From the NCBI GenBank assembly GCA_003427395.1, contig BFEA01000001.1, forward strand, positions 4,565,931 to 4,598,249: a stretch of 32,319 nt of DNA. Direction: 5' to 3'. Positions 19,560-28,838 of this stretch are shown here, in pieces (position 1 is the first letter of the stretch; each line of letters begins with the position of its first letter). Both the position numbers and the translations under genes were made by a program. The DNA comes from Chara braunii. Taxonomy: Eukaryota > Streptophyta > Charophyceae > Charales > Characeae. Under the pieces are notes generated by a model. The model was given only the letters and a program-made list of their open reading frames with translations. It was not told the origin of the DNA and did not search any database.

Positions 19560-19890
19560 CACAAATCATAAATACACTGCAGGACCTGTACGCATCACCA
19601 AGAGTGCCATGAACGTCCCCTTGCCGCACCACCTGCAGAAGCGGATGATGTCCTAGTAATACAGCGAGACCATTGCTGCCACCTGCAGAAACGGATGATG
19701 TCCTAGTACTACAGCGAGACCATTGCGAGAACTATGCCAAATTCCACAAGATCTCCACGAGTCACCAGGAGCGCTACTGCTTAAGACACCCTAGAAGGCA
19801 CCCCCTTCTTCCATGTGCTCCAAAAGAGCAGCCCGTGAGAATGACACCCACAGCAAACACTCTCTGAGCCTCCTCGCACAGATATTGTGT
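19560..19890 (+). repeat. Dispersed segment matching the flank of the LINE at 24617-24860
   Basis: AAGAGTGCCAT, GATGATGTCCTAGT, TGCCAAATTCCACAAGATCT, CTAGAAGGCACC, TCTTCCATGTGCTCCAAAAG and AACACTCTCTGAGCCTCCTC occur here and again, in order, just after the LINE ORF. In this copy a 51-bp stretch beginning CACCTGCAGAARCGGATGAT is tandemly duplicated (19629 and 19680). It may be the 3' untranslated part of a LINE. Confidence 0.8.
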
Positions 19891-20032
19891 CAAAAACCCC
19901 AAAACCCCACCCGAGAAAAAACTTGTGGCTACCTGCAGACAATACTTCATGGACAAGACAACCCATGCTAAAAGCAGGGCAAAAAATTAGGCCATGTTAA
20001 GAAAACCAAACCAACAAAATTAGACAATGTAA

Positions 20033-20125
20033 TAGAAAATGCAAGGTTGGCCACGCTTGTGTGGTTCAACGCCCAGTGCCCACACACCCGTCTGCCGCCG
20101 AAGTGCCGCACTTGCACACAAACAT
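20033..20125. repeat. Dispersed ~95-bp segment, copy B
   Basis: Same order of blocks as 19205-19300 with about 10-15% differences. It is followed by unassigned sequence to 20304. Confidence 0.8.
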
Positions 20126-20304
20126 CCATCTGGTGTGGGTGAGTGATAGTCTGCTTTGATTTTCGTCACAGGTACCTTGAGGGCAGTGTTTGGTGCCCAC
20201 CGCATGGTATCAGTTGCCAGGCAGTCGTTGATGCTTAACCACAACCGGGGTTAAGGTGGATTATCACTTATAGTGTAATCAGTTAGGGGGTTCTGCAGAC
20301 TTTT

Positions 20305-20364
20305 CAGGGCTCAGCCTCCTGATGAGTCGGGGAAACTCGAACGAAACAGTTTGTCACAGTCCTG
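20305..20364 (+). ncRNA. Hammerhead-ribozyme-like motif
   Basis: CTGATGA (20319-20325) is followed by a helix (20326-20331 with 20036-offset partner 20336-20342: G-C, T-A, C-G, G-C, G·T, G-C, one bulged A) capped by the tetraloop GAAA (20332-20335). Then comes GAAA (20343-20346), a minimal stem III (ACA/TGT with loop GTT) and a GTC cleavage triplet ending at 20355. This is the type I hammerhead arrangement with a very short stem III known from Penelope-like elements and other retroelements. CAGGGCT (20305-20311) pairs with AGTCCTG (20358-20364) as a distal stem I. The bases next to the cleavage site (CAGCCTC against AC) do not pair, so activity is doubtful. A related decayed copy is at 16502-16540. 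Confidence 0.5.
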
Positions 20365-20416
20365 TTTGTTGTCCTCTCCTCCCTCTCTGCCTACGGTTTA
20401 CCGCTACGTATACCCT

Positions 20417-20430
20417 GCGGTCATGACCGC
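20417..20430. repeat. 14-bp perfect palindrome
   Basis: GCGGTCATGACCGC reads the same on both strands. It lies in unassigned sequence between the hammerhead-like motif and the TA array. Confidence 0.9.
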
Positions 20431-20547
20431 GGAGTCAAACTCGGATTGTGGTCGAGATCCCAACTGCCGGGCACAGCCCGGGCGGTCGGGCACGGCTGAT
20501 AAATTGTCGTATTTAAAAAAATAAAAATAATAGACCCAATATATATC

Positions 20548-20555
20548 TATGTATG

Positions 20556-20605
<50 letters not shown>
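20548..20605. repeat. (TATG)n/(TA)n microsatellite
   Basis: TATG units followed by about 20 TA units and again TATG. It is the insertion site of the transposon that follows. Confidence 0.95.
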
Positions 20606-21339
20606 CAGGGTTACCAGCCCGTACGTACGGAGGCCCCAGTACGGACCTCTGTACGTTCGGGCGTTCGGGGTCCCGTACGGGCCCGAACCCGACGGCGTTC
20701 GGCCCCCGCCAAAAGTTATTTCGGGGCCTAAAATTAAATTTGTTTTTCTGAAGTTTTTTTTATGGGTTCTCTATGACGTGAGGTACATGCCTATAAATTT
20801 TCAAGTCATTTGGCTTTGCCAAAAATGAATTAAAAATCGCCAAAGATGGCGGTGTCAAAACGTGCTCGCCCACATTGTTTTTCACTTTTTACTTTTTGTT
20901 TTCACTTTAGTTCGGGGTCTAAACAATTTTATTACTTTTTTGAAACTTTTTTAGTGGGTTTTGTATTATGTGAAGTACACAGCTGTGAATTTTAAGGGCA
21001 TTTAGCTATGCCAAAAAATGGCGGTGTCGAAAACATGCCCGCGCACTCAGTAAATTTAATTCTCTTTTTATTTTTATTTATTTTTATTATTAGTATTTGT
21101 TCTGTGTATTTTGTTTTTATTTCAAATTTGGTAAGGAATTCGGACGTAATGCTCAGGCAAATCTTGTTTAATTTATTTTTCTCCATAACGTATCTTTTTT
21201 TCAGATTTTTTTGATGACTTGTTTTTTTTTTTTTTTAATCCGCGTTCGGCCCGAACGGCCGAACGCATCCCCAAGGGGTCCCATACGTTCGGGCGTTCGG
21301 GTTCGGGCGTTCGGCCCGTCCCGAATGCCGGTTACCCTG
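20606..21339. mobile_element. Non-autonomous hAT-like DNA transposon
   Basis: The ends CAGGGTTACC (20606-20615) and GGTTACCCTG (21330-21339) are inverted with one mismatch, and CAGGG-type ends are typical of hAT elements. The subterminal regions are full of GTTCGG, CCCGAAC and GTACGG motifs on both sides, as expected of transposase-binding sites. The interior is AT-rich, codes for nothing recognisable, and is a roughly 190-bp duplication (from about 20721 and about 20912). GTATGTAT occurs next to both ends, but it lies in a TATG repeat, so the 8-bp target duplication is ambiguous. Confidence 0.72.
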
Positions 21340-21410
21340 TAGTATGTATACATATATGGGGTTGTAAGTTTTTTTTTGTTTTTTTTTTTGGAAGAATCAT
21401 TAACTTTTAT

Positions 21411-21900
21411 TGTCAGTCCTGATCACGTTGGAGTTAGAGGTGGTATGCATATTGTGTATTAACGCCCCTAACACCGTAAGCGAGAGAATCTTTTTCGGAA
21501 AAATCAAAACGCAGATCCCGGACGGCGTTCCGGTCATCATAGCAGGGGACTACAATGCGGCACCTAACCGATGGATAGATGGAGGACACCCTCCCTGGCC
21601 CTAGTGTATGTGGAGGAGGATGAGAGGATGATAAGACATCTAAGTCTCTCATTAAACATCTTCGACTCCTTTTGGAGACTTAATCCAAACAAGCGGTTCT
21701 TTTGATGTCTACGAAAGAATGGGACCGAAGGCCAGACGCGATCTAGAATTGACTTGATCTTGCTTTCGGAGGATCTGGCAGCCTGTGGCAGGGGCATTGC
21801 TGCTGGCAGCAATACTGCCAGCGAGTCCATATTCGGGTCTCGACCACAAAATGTGCATGGTGATCTTGTCTTTTCGAAAGAAACCCGACCACGGGCCCGG
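21411..21900 (+). pseudogene. LINE ORF2, endonuclease part (5'-truncated, decayed)
   Basis: Translated in the frame of 21410, this shows the C-terminal half of an endonuclease/exonuclease/phosphatase (APE-type) domain: a CINAPN segment, then VPVIIAGDYNAAPNR (the GDxN metal/catalytic motif). Further on come TRSRIDLILLS and, in the frame of 21785, GLDHKMCMVIL (the final (S)DH catalytic motif). The N-terminal catalytic residues are missing, so the element is truncated at about 21411. In-frame stops (e.g. 21602) and frameshifts show it is dead. In an active LINE this enzyme nicks target DNA to prime reverse transcription. Confidence 0.8.
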
Positions 21901-22592
21901 GTTCTATAAACTTAATGTATCTATCTTACGACACGAGACATTCCGGAGCTATATCAAGGACTGGTGGACGTTTTTGCATACACAGAAACAGCATATCCCG
22001 CAAGAAATAGACTGCTTCAACAATGGTCTCTTCTACCTGGGAAAAAAATGCCAAGAATACTCAAAACAACTAGCGGTCAGAAATCATCAGCAGGAGATGG
22101 ACATTCACCAAGAACTTCAACAACTTGAGCTATAAGACCAGTTAAAAAATCCAGACAATAATGCCAACAGTAACCAACACACACAACCAGAAGGGTACTC
22201 AGAGATGCAAGTCCTACAACAACGTTTCAAACTTTTGCCTCACAACGTTGGGAGGGTATACGTATCAGAGGACGAATGACACAGAATCAAAAGGAAGACT
22301 CCATGGATAAAAAATTATTCGGTATGACCCGAGCATGTATGCGCAGAACAACGATAGAAGCACTCTACAACCTGCACTCGGAACACAGAGACGTGGTCTG
22401 TTCTACACCCCAATGCACGCAGATAGCAAAATCCTTTTTCAAAGACCTATTTACCTCTAGGTGTGCCCAACAAAAGAGGGATGTTAGAGAAAACGAAATG
22501 GCATAATTCTTGAAACCAATGAGAAAACATATGACGTACCAGCAAAAAATTGACATAAATCAGCCTCTGTCCAAAGAAGAATCTGGACAGCG
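21901..22592 (+). pseudogene. LINE ORF2, linker between endonuclease and RT (decayed)
   Basis: GPGFYKLN…ETFRSYIKDWW (to about 22135) is the usual segment after the endonuclease, with Trp-rich helices. It is followed in shifted frames by a stretch containing KKLFGMTRACMRRTTIEALYNLHSEHRD (22276-22506). At least two frameshifts occur between 22135 and 22592. It belongs to the same element as its neighbours. Confidence 0.7.
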
Positions 22593-23713
22593 ATGATGCA
22601 GATGGATGAGGAAAAATCCCTGGGCGCGGACGGACTCCCCAAGGAGTTCTGGGAAACCCTCTGGTCCCAGATGACCCTAGACCTCATGAAATTCTATCGA
22701 CTAGTATGGGAAACGGTGAGCATGGGAGAGTTGGTGGGACAAGGTATCCTTACTTTGTTGCACAAAAAAGAGATAGGATGGATATCAGAAACTACCGCCC
22801 AATAACACTGCGCACTGTTGTTTATAAGATGCTAGCGAAAGCCTCGGCGAACCATCTAATCCTGTTTTTAGACCAGATCATCCACCCGACACAGACAGAC
22901 TTTGTCAAAGACCGCAGAATCCAAGATAATATTTTACTGGTTAATGAACTACTCAAGTTAACCAGGCAGGGCAAACAAAACGTGGTTGTGGTCTTCATTG
23001 ATTTTGAGAAAGCTTATGACCACGTGGACTGACTATTTTTGGACTGTTGTATTGAAAATTTGAATATAGGATCGGCCTTCCACCGCTGGACTGAAATTTT
23101 GCATCATAATGCAACCACAAGTGTCCAGATAAATGGTAGAGTAGCACTGACATTCCTCTTGCAACGGTCAGTCCATCAAGGTGATCCTTTGACACCTTTT
23201 CTGTTCCTAATTGTGATGGAGGCACTGACAGCGAACCTCCGTGCAAACAAAGACCTGAGGAAGCTGCAGATCTAGGCCATCCCAGAAAAAGCGATTCTCA
23301 TTTGTTCGTTGTTTGTTGATGATCTGACACTCATAATGGATGCCACCACCGAGAATATGGAAGAGATCAGGGGACTTTTTGACAAGTTCATGGTTGTCTC
23401 AGACATGACAGTTAATTGGGGGAACAAAACCCTCGGGTGGTGGATTCACCACCAAGGGGCGCGCCCTCCGGAGTTGCCACGGGTTAAATGGCTCCCAGAA
23501 ACGGCCCCGGTGAGAGTGTTGGAAATTGTGTTGACAGCAACAGGAAAACCTGCGTCAAACGACGACTGGATCCTTAAACCCGCCCTGGAGAAGTTGGCGC
23601 GCGGGAATGGCAAACATACCTCTTTAATTAGCAGGGCGTTGGTGATCAATAGTGTTGTGTTGGACGTCCTTTGGTACAAATCCGCACTATGGGTGCTTAG
23701 CAAGGAAGCATAG
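22593..23713 (+). pseudogene. LINE ORF2, reverse transcriptase domain (decayed)
   Basis: Clear non-LTR reverse transcriptase. KSLGADGLPKEFW (RT-0 block) comes first, and a frameshift follows near 22765. Then RNYRPITL…VYKMLAKASANHL, FIDFEKAYDHVD (block A, catalytic Asp), SVHQGDPLTPFLFLIVMEAL (block B) and SLFVDDLTLI (the DD pair of block C, with FVDD in place of YADD) follow in a single frame. The in-frame stops TGA 23030, TAG 23273 and TAG 23711 inactivate it. The TGA after AYDHVD replaces the Trp usually found there (TGG to TGA). Domain order and spacing are normal. Confidence 0.92.
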
Positions 23714-24620
23714 CGGTCGCTCAAGCGGCAAATAACGGCTATGCTGTGGAGAGGCAACAACGAGTTTCTAAACGTGATCAACAGGGTGGCGTGATAGTTT
23801 GTAATCCAGCCCAAGGACAAAGGTGGCTTGGGGATTTTGGATCCGGGCACCCAGATCACAACACTGATGGTATAGTGGATTAGGAGGCTGCTATTCACAT
23901 GGGACTTTCCTTGGTATGCCCTGGCGCTGGAACAAATCGCTCGACTAGCTCCACAAGCAACACAAACTGTAAATCCCTTGACCTGGCTAGAAGACCGCTT
24001 TTGGTCCATACCTCGACGCTCCCGCACTGGCCAGACTCCGTGCCGGGGTGCAGCCCGCAACGAACTCGCCAAAGATGACTTTTGGATTCGCTGCTTGAGA
24101 GCCTGGCGCCAACTCTCGCTGCCAGACAAACCCGGACCAACCAGGTGGGAGGAGGTAGCACGACAACCCCTGTTTGGTAACAAAAATATCACCTACCGAA
24201 ACGGAAGGGTATACCGTAGCTCGGACTCCCCATGGAACAACTAGGTCAAAAATGGCATAATTAGAGTTAAAGACATCTGGGATTTAGAAAACAAGGATTG
24301 GAAAACGGATCCACAGATGAGGATGTTACTAAAACATTGTCATAACATAGAAAAAAACCTGGAAAAAATTGATTTTCGCAATTACCCTGGATTGGGTGCG
24401 CATCCTGCGTAACGGACCGAAGCTGGTAGAAGGAGACTGGTTGTCCTCTCCTGGGGACCCGGAGAGTGTTGACAACGTGGTGGTGTTACATACAGACGAA
24501 ACGCTGATTAACCTCTTTCACAAAGAGAAAGACAATAGGCTAACCAGATACACCTCAGACGTGATGAGAAGGTGGCAAAATACTGATTTGTACAGGATCC
24601 GGGTGCGTACACAACACTAA
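23714..24620 (+). pseudogene. LINE ORF2, post-RT region (decayed)
   Basis: In the RT frame, QPKDKGGLGILDPGTQ, then a stop, then RRLLFTWDFPWY and LTWLEDRFWS continue the standard LINE post-RT block (PK..GGLG motif). Stops lie near 23792, 23874 and 24241. A frameshift then leads to the frame 24369-24620 (…DNVVVLHTDETLINLFHKEKDNR…RWQNTDLYRIRVRTQ). The zf-RVT finger expected next is absent: the element breaks off at about 24620, where repeat sequence begins. Confidence 0.8.
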
Positions 24621-24860
24621 GAGTGCCATTAACCTCTCACAACCACGCAACCTACAGAATCAGATGATGTCCTAGTGCTACAGTGAAACCACTGCTAGAA
24701 CCATGCCAAATTCCACAAGATCTTCGCGCGACACCAGGAGGGCTATTGCTTAAAACACCCTAGAAGGCACCTCATTCTTCCATGTGCTCCAAAAGAGCAT
24801 ACCACGGGAATGACACCAACAACAAACACTCTCTGAGCCTCCTCGTAGAGATGTTGTGGT
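24617..24860 (+). repeat. Dispersed segment, second copy (see 19560-19890)
   Basis: Same ordered blocks as 19560-19890 without the 51-bp duplication. It joins the LINE remnant directly at AAGAGTGCCAT. It may be the 3' end of this LINE lineage or a separate element. Confidence 0.8.
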
Positions 24861-25213
24861 CAAAACAACTGCCATTTCGTCAAAATGGACATCTTTTATT
24901 TTTTGAACGAAATTGAAACCGAGTTTTTTGGCCGAAAACTCGTCAAAATTTGTTGTTCCTGAGGGTCCGGCATTTGTAAAACGCTGGAACCCCTGGCTGT
25001 ACATGGACCTAGCTTGAGACCAAGTACCTCCAGGCAGTCCTGCCTGGAGGTGCCTGGTCTCAAGCTAGGTCCATGTACAGCAGGGGGTCCAGCGTTTGTA
25101 AAACGCTGGACCCTCAGGAACAACAAATTTTGATGAGTTTTCGGCGAAAAAACTCAGTTTCAATTTCGTTCAAAAAATAAAAAATGTCCATTTTGACGAA
25201 ATGGTTGTTAAAC
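24861..25213. mobile_element. Giant palindrome / foldback element, ~175-bp arms
   Basis: Left arm 24861-25036 and right arm 25041-25213 are inverted copies with roughly 90% or better identity, separated by only GTCC. The outer ends are CAAAACAACTGCCATTTCGT and its counterpart near ACGAAATGGTTGTTAAACC. Within each arm a smaller hairpin (GTCCAGCGTTT…AAACGCTGGAC) is nested. No coding sequence. It resembles foldback/long-TIR MITEs. The DNA could extrude a cruciform, and a transcript would be a near-perfect double-stranded RNA. Confidence 0.92.
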
Positions 25214-25850
25214 CCCAATCTCCCTTGAGGAGGTCGTGCGACCGTCTCTCGGAGGAGTTGCATCGGTGCCCTATTTCCCTCTCTCTCTCTCTCACACACA
25301 CACACACAAACACATATGAAGAAGAAGACGACGACGATGACGAAGAAGAAGAGACGGATTTACCTCTGGTGATGGTGGGTACCACAGGGCAGTGGGTGTA
25401 GGATGGAATCGGGCGAAGGGCGGAATTGAGCGGGCATCGCTCGAGGAGTCGAATAGGGAGGGGCTCGACGCACTGTGCCTGCACAATTTGCGTTGGCATT
25501 CAAAATTGAATACCCGTGCGAAATCACGCGGTCACAGTGCATTCAAAAGAGCGATATCGGGGCCTCGATCCCGAAATCACCCTTTTTGTTTTAAAGCGCG
25601 GGGATAGTTTGAGCCTCCACATAATTTTTTCTTCGGAGCCTGGAGGCCGCGTAGAGCCCCTCGCATCTCCCAAGCCCGAAATAGGGTCGAAAGGGGGGGG
25701 TCCATTTTGGCGCTAATGGTGCCTAAGACCACGCCCGATGGTCATGCCCGGTCGGGCGCCCACACGCCAGGGCACATTCCTAGGTGGGGGTTTGTCAACT
25801 AGGCGCCTGAGATTTCAACCTAGGGATAACCTCAATTGCCGGCCTAATTT
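25214..25850. other. Spacer with (CT)n, (CA)n and GAA/GAC microsatellites
   Basis: 25279-25312 is CT then CA repeats, and 25317-25357 is GAAGAAGACGACGACGATG-like. The rest, to 25850, shows no gene. The Ser-rich minus-strand frame is repeat translation. Confidence 0.6.
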
Positions 25851-25949
25851 TTACATTTATAATGGTATGTTGCTCTGCGACCATGCAGAATGCGATTGGT
25901 TGTGTTTTCCTTGTTATTAACTTATTACTAAGTTATAGGCAATTTGTTA

Positions 25950-26445
25950 TAATTGTTCTGGCGAATGTCATGACAACAATGGCGACTTCCATTTCTTATA
26001 TCGTATATGATTTTACCGTAAATTGGCCTCAAATGAAAAATATTGCGCATCAGTTAGTAAAAAGTTATCAAGTATACCAAAGAAACAACATTCACCGACA
26101 ACTATCCCTTAGTTAGATTGATCCCCATCCTATTCCCGAAGGTCCCAGTGGATCCATTTCAATCGACTTCACTTACATGGACATATAAAGTACAAATGAG
26201 TTTTTTGCAGATTATGACATGTGTTCACAAATTTTCCAAGTTTGTCACTTTTATTATCTTAGTATCGCATCAACTAACGAAGCTCATCATTCATAAATTT
26301 GAGAAGGACTACATCCTTGAATGGTCCCCCCAAAACAATTGTGAGTGATAGCGATACATGGTTCAGTAGATCATACTGGAAACCTTTTACTACCCAACTT
26401 TATCTAGCACCATTGACCATGACTTCACGTTTCCATCCAGTGCAG
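25950..26445 (+). pseudogene. Ty3/gypsy-type integrase remnant (decayed)
   Basis: Fragments in order across frames: ECHDN-NGDFHF (remnant of the H..GH zinc-binding region), FTVNWPQMKNIAHQLVKSYQVYQRNN (the WP.M…C..CQ..K motif with the Cys residues lost), PHPIPEGPSGSISIDFTYMD (the start of the catalytic core with its first Asp), a VCHFYYL-like strand, and PPKTIVSDSDTWFSRSYWKPF (the IVSDRD core with the second Asp). FHPVQ (HPQ-like) is the last recognisable piece. Several stops and shifts; no function remains. It would have joined retrotransposon cDNA to host DNA. Confidence 0.68.
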
Positions 26446-26500
26446 CGGGCCTCTACCTACCCTGGCTTACAACCAGGGCCTATTCGATTATTTGCCAGTT

Positions 26501-26540
26501 CGGCCTGTGGGACCAGGCCGTGGCCTGACCCCACAGGCCG
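26501..26540. repeat. 40-bp dyad inside the LTR
   Basis: CGGCCTGTGGG (26501-26511) and CCCACAGGCCG (26530-26540) are perfect inverted copies. The inner CAGGCC/GGCCTG pair continues the symmetry, leaving only two small mismatched steps. It could form a hairpin in RNA or a cruciform in DNA. Confidence 0.9.
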
Positions 26541-26786
26541 TGTACTGTTTCAGTGCAGTCCAGTTCTACCCGGTACCACTGTTGGTACCAGTCCAATTAG
26601 TCCGCTGGGGTAATACCCCAACTGCAGTCTGTATTTCCTCATTCTTCACTTTTGCACATCTTGGAGTACGTGTGTGTTGAGTCTGCATCGGAGCTGTGCT
26701 ATCCCTTCCAGATCCATTTCTACGTCCTCCTTCGTCAACCCTCCTCCTCCATCCTAACGGACCGCCATCCCAGCGGGTCCAACACA
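26507..26786 (+). mobile_element. LTR (start uncertain), right end defined by PBS
   Basis: The right boundary is fixed by the primer-binding site two bases after CA at 26785-26786. The left boundary is not visible; TGTGGG at 26507 is a candidate with the usual TG start. No second LTR was found in the window, so this is a partial or solo copy. It lies directly after the decayed integrase, whose end seems cut off at about 26445. Confidence 0.5.
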
Positions 26787-26787
26787 C

Positions 26788-26799
26788 TGGTATCAGAGC
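26788..26799 (+). promoter_or_regulatory. Retrotransposon primer-binding site (initiator tRNA-Met)
   Basis: TGGTATCAGAGC is the standard 12-base complement to the 3' end of plant initiator tRNA-Met, used to start minus-strand cDNA of many plant LTR retrotransposons. Confidence 0.85.
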
Positions 26800-26844
26800 G
26801 GGAACGGTCCCCGCTCCAACTCGCCCACCCTCCCGTAACAGAGG

Positions 26845-26926
26845 GAAATTGTTGTAATCCCGATAGTGGGATTTTCAGGTTTACAGAAATTGCTGTAATC
26901 CCGATAGCGGGATTTTTAGGGTTTTT
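26845..26926. repeat. 41-bp tandem duplication after the PBS
   Basis: GAAATTGYTGTAATCCCGAT, then AGYGGGATTTT, starts at 26845 and 26886. Each unit contains ATCCC…GGGAT inverted. Confidence 0.9.
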
Positions 26927-27104
26927 CAGGGGGCCAACGAAGAAAAGCAGCAGCGTCGAGAGGCGGACACGTGGCGAAAAATGAGATTGCCAAGACTACG
27001 CGTGTGTGCAAGCGCCAAGGCCAAGGCTGCCGCACACGCGAGCGCGCCACGCTGCCCCGCCTTGTTACCGGATTATATATCGTCAAGATCCGGGATGATG
27101 CTGC

Positions 27105-27178
27105 TACCAGGGTTTGAACGTGGGCAGTTGCCACTCATGCGCGTGTGGCTAGTGCCTTAACACACTGGCCAAAGCCAC
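27105..27178 (-). mobile_element. tRNA-like sequence, probable SINE head
   Basis: On the minus strand, GTGGCTTTGGCCAGTGTGTT then AAGGCACTAGCC resembles a box A region of a class II tRNA, and CGTTCAAACCC resembles box B, about 40 bases on. The anticodon arm and acceptor stem do not form a proper tRNA. It is therefore more likely a tRNA-derived SINE or a tRNA pseudogene than a working gene. Confidence 0.45.
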
Positions 27179-27179
27179 A

Positions 27180-28170
27180 ATCTAAGCTGATACCGTGGCT
27201 CGCTATTGTTGAAGAAGTGCCACGACAACTATTTACCTCCCCCCGAGCGACGAGCAGTGTGCGGCAAGACAACTTTTTGCCCCCCCGCCGCCGGGTGGTC
27301 GTGGGTGCTGCCGCCTATGCACGTGGCTGGTATCTCGTGCCTATCTGCAGTGCCACATGGCAGCTTGCTGTGGATCTTGAAGGGCCCCTTGGCTAGGGGG
27401 CTGCACTACAGTGGCATCTGGGTGGCTGATCAAGATCTCAACCCACTCCAGATTTTTTTTTTGCAATGACATCACCTGTCCAATTTGGTCTTACATGTGG
27501 TCTCGACACGCCGAGCGCACGCGCACCAAGAGACAGAGGCTCTCAGCGAGCGTCTCCACGTCACAGGCTGACGTGGCACCACGCTAGACTTAGGCATGAG
27601 GGGGGAGAGGGGTGGGTGCATACCTGCCCTGTGCCTCTTCTTTTCTGGGTGCCGCAGAGAATGCTCCATAGCTGTCGTGCTTCCTAACACGGTGAATGGC
27701 CTAGTGAATGTTGACCCAGGTCAAATGGACGGAGCTGGCAGAGTGCGCCCCTGAGAAGGTTAAGTGTGCGTCACATGGCGAGTTGAAATCTTCAAGTAAT
27801 TGTCATGTCGCTTGTCCGCTTCTGATAAAGAGTAGCTTCTCACACGAGGAATCATTCGGTCAAATGCCCAATCAGTAGTAGGCGTCAACTACAGTCAAAT
27901 CTTATCTGAGTAGTGAGTCCCCAACGATGTGGAGATGATCAGCGCCCCCCTTATTTAAAGCGACGGTTGATGTGGCACCGTTCAAACCACTGAGGCATCC
28001 TCGGTTTCGTAATGATGGTTAGCACCTCCGTTTCAAGTAAGGTCTGACGAGCCACGGGCCAATCCATTGGGAAGACTCGTTTCAATGGAGGGAGGCTGAA
28101 TGGTGTGTATCATGTCTACGCTCTCATATAATTTAAAGCTAAGCAGAAAGGTTCTCAAGCAGTAGTTGAT
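27180..28170. other. No recognisable gene
   Basis: Short open frames on both strands (e.g. 27466-27687) show no known domain. No tRNA, repeat array or element ends recognised. Confidence 0.4.
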
Positions 28171-28180
28171 TGTCTAATGG

Positions 28181-28838
28181 TTAGGGATAAGGATGATTGG
28201 ATAGCATACCAACCGGAGACCTGTATTGCAGATCTCCTCTTTGACCCTGAGGAGTGGTAGTGGCCCCCGTGCGCAGAACCCAGGAAACAAAGAACGTAAA
28301 GCTGTACAGCCTAACGGTGAAGACCACCGAGGTCATCCGCCCCATTCGGTTGTTCGTCCTCACGAGGGTCACGCCCGCAAAACTAGCCTTGCTGCAGTGG
28401 CAGATAGAACACCGCTGCCTCTCCACCAACGACTGGCTAATAGATCGCACGTACCTGGAACAAAAAGGACTGACACTCCCATGGTGCAAGTTGTGCCACA
28501 AGGCGTTCCCCTCCCGCAAGATCCCGGAAACCATAGAACACATATTCTTGCAATGTCCGGGGGCTGTCCTAACATGGCGATGGTGGGACAAAATTTGGAA
28601 CCTACTGGACACGGGATCGACCTGGCCATGGGACTGGAGGGCGATACTATGTGAGGCATGGACCTCCCCCTCGGGTAGCACCTTTGAAAATAATATGTTT
28701 AAGATAAGGAGGAGAGTTGTCATGTGAGCCATTTGGAGGAGACAGTGTATACATGCCATGGAAGAGGTCCGCATAGCTGGGGAAGAAATGACAGATATGA
28801 TTAAACAATATATACACGAAGAACTTATGGCACAATAG
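28181..28838 (+). pseudogene. LINE ORF2 C-terminus with zf-RVT finger (5'-truncated)
   Basis: A lead-in (…DLLFDPEEW…) and then, in the frame of 28254, KLYSLTVKTTEVI…LALLQWQIEHRCLSTNDWLIDRTYLEQ are followed by the zinc finger WCKLCHKAF…TIEHIFLQCPGA (C-x2-C…H-x4-C). This is the zf-RVT domain at the end of plant-type LINE ORF2. The frame runs to a TAG at 28836-28838 (…EEMTDMIKQYIHEELMAQ), with one in-frame TGA at 28725. Everything 5' of about 28181 is missing. The first residues overlap in character with the point where the 21411-24620 copy breaks off (RVRTQ / VRRTQ), so both may be one family. Confidence 0.85.
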
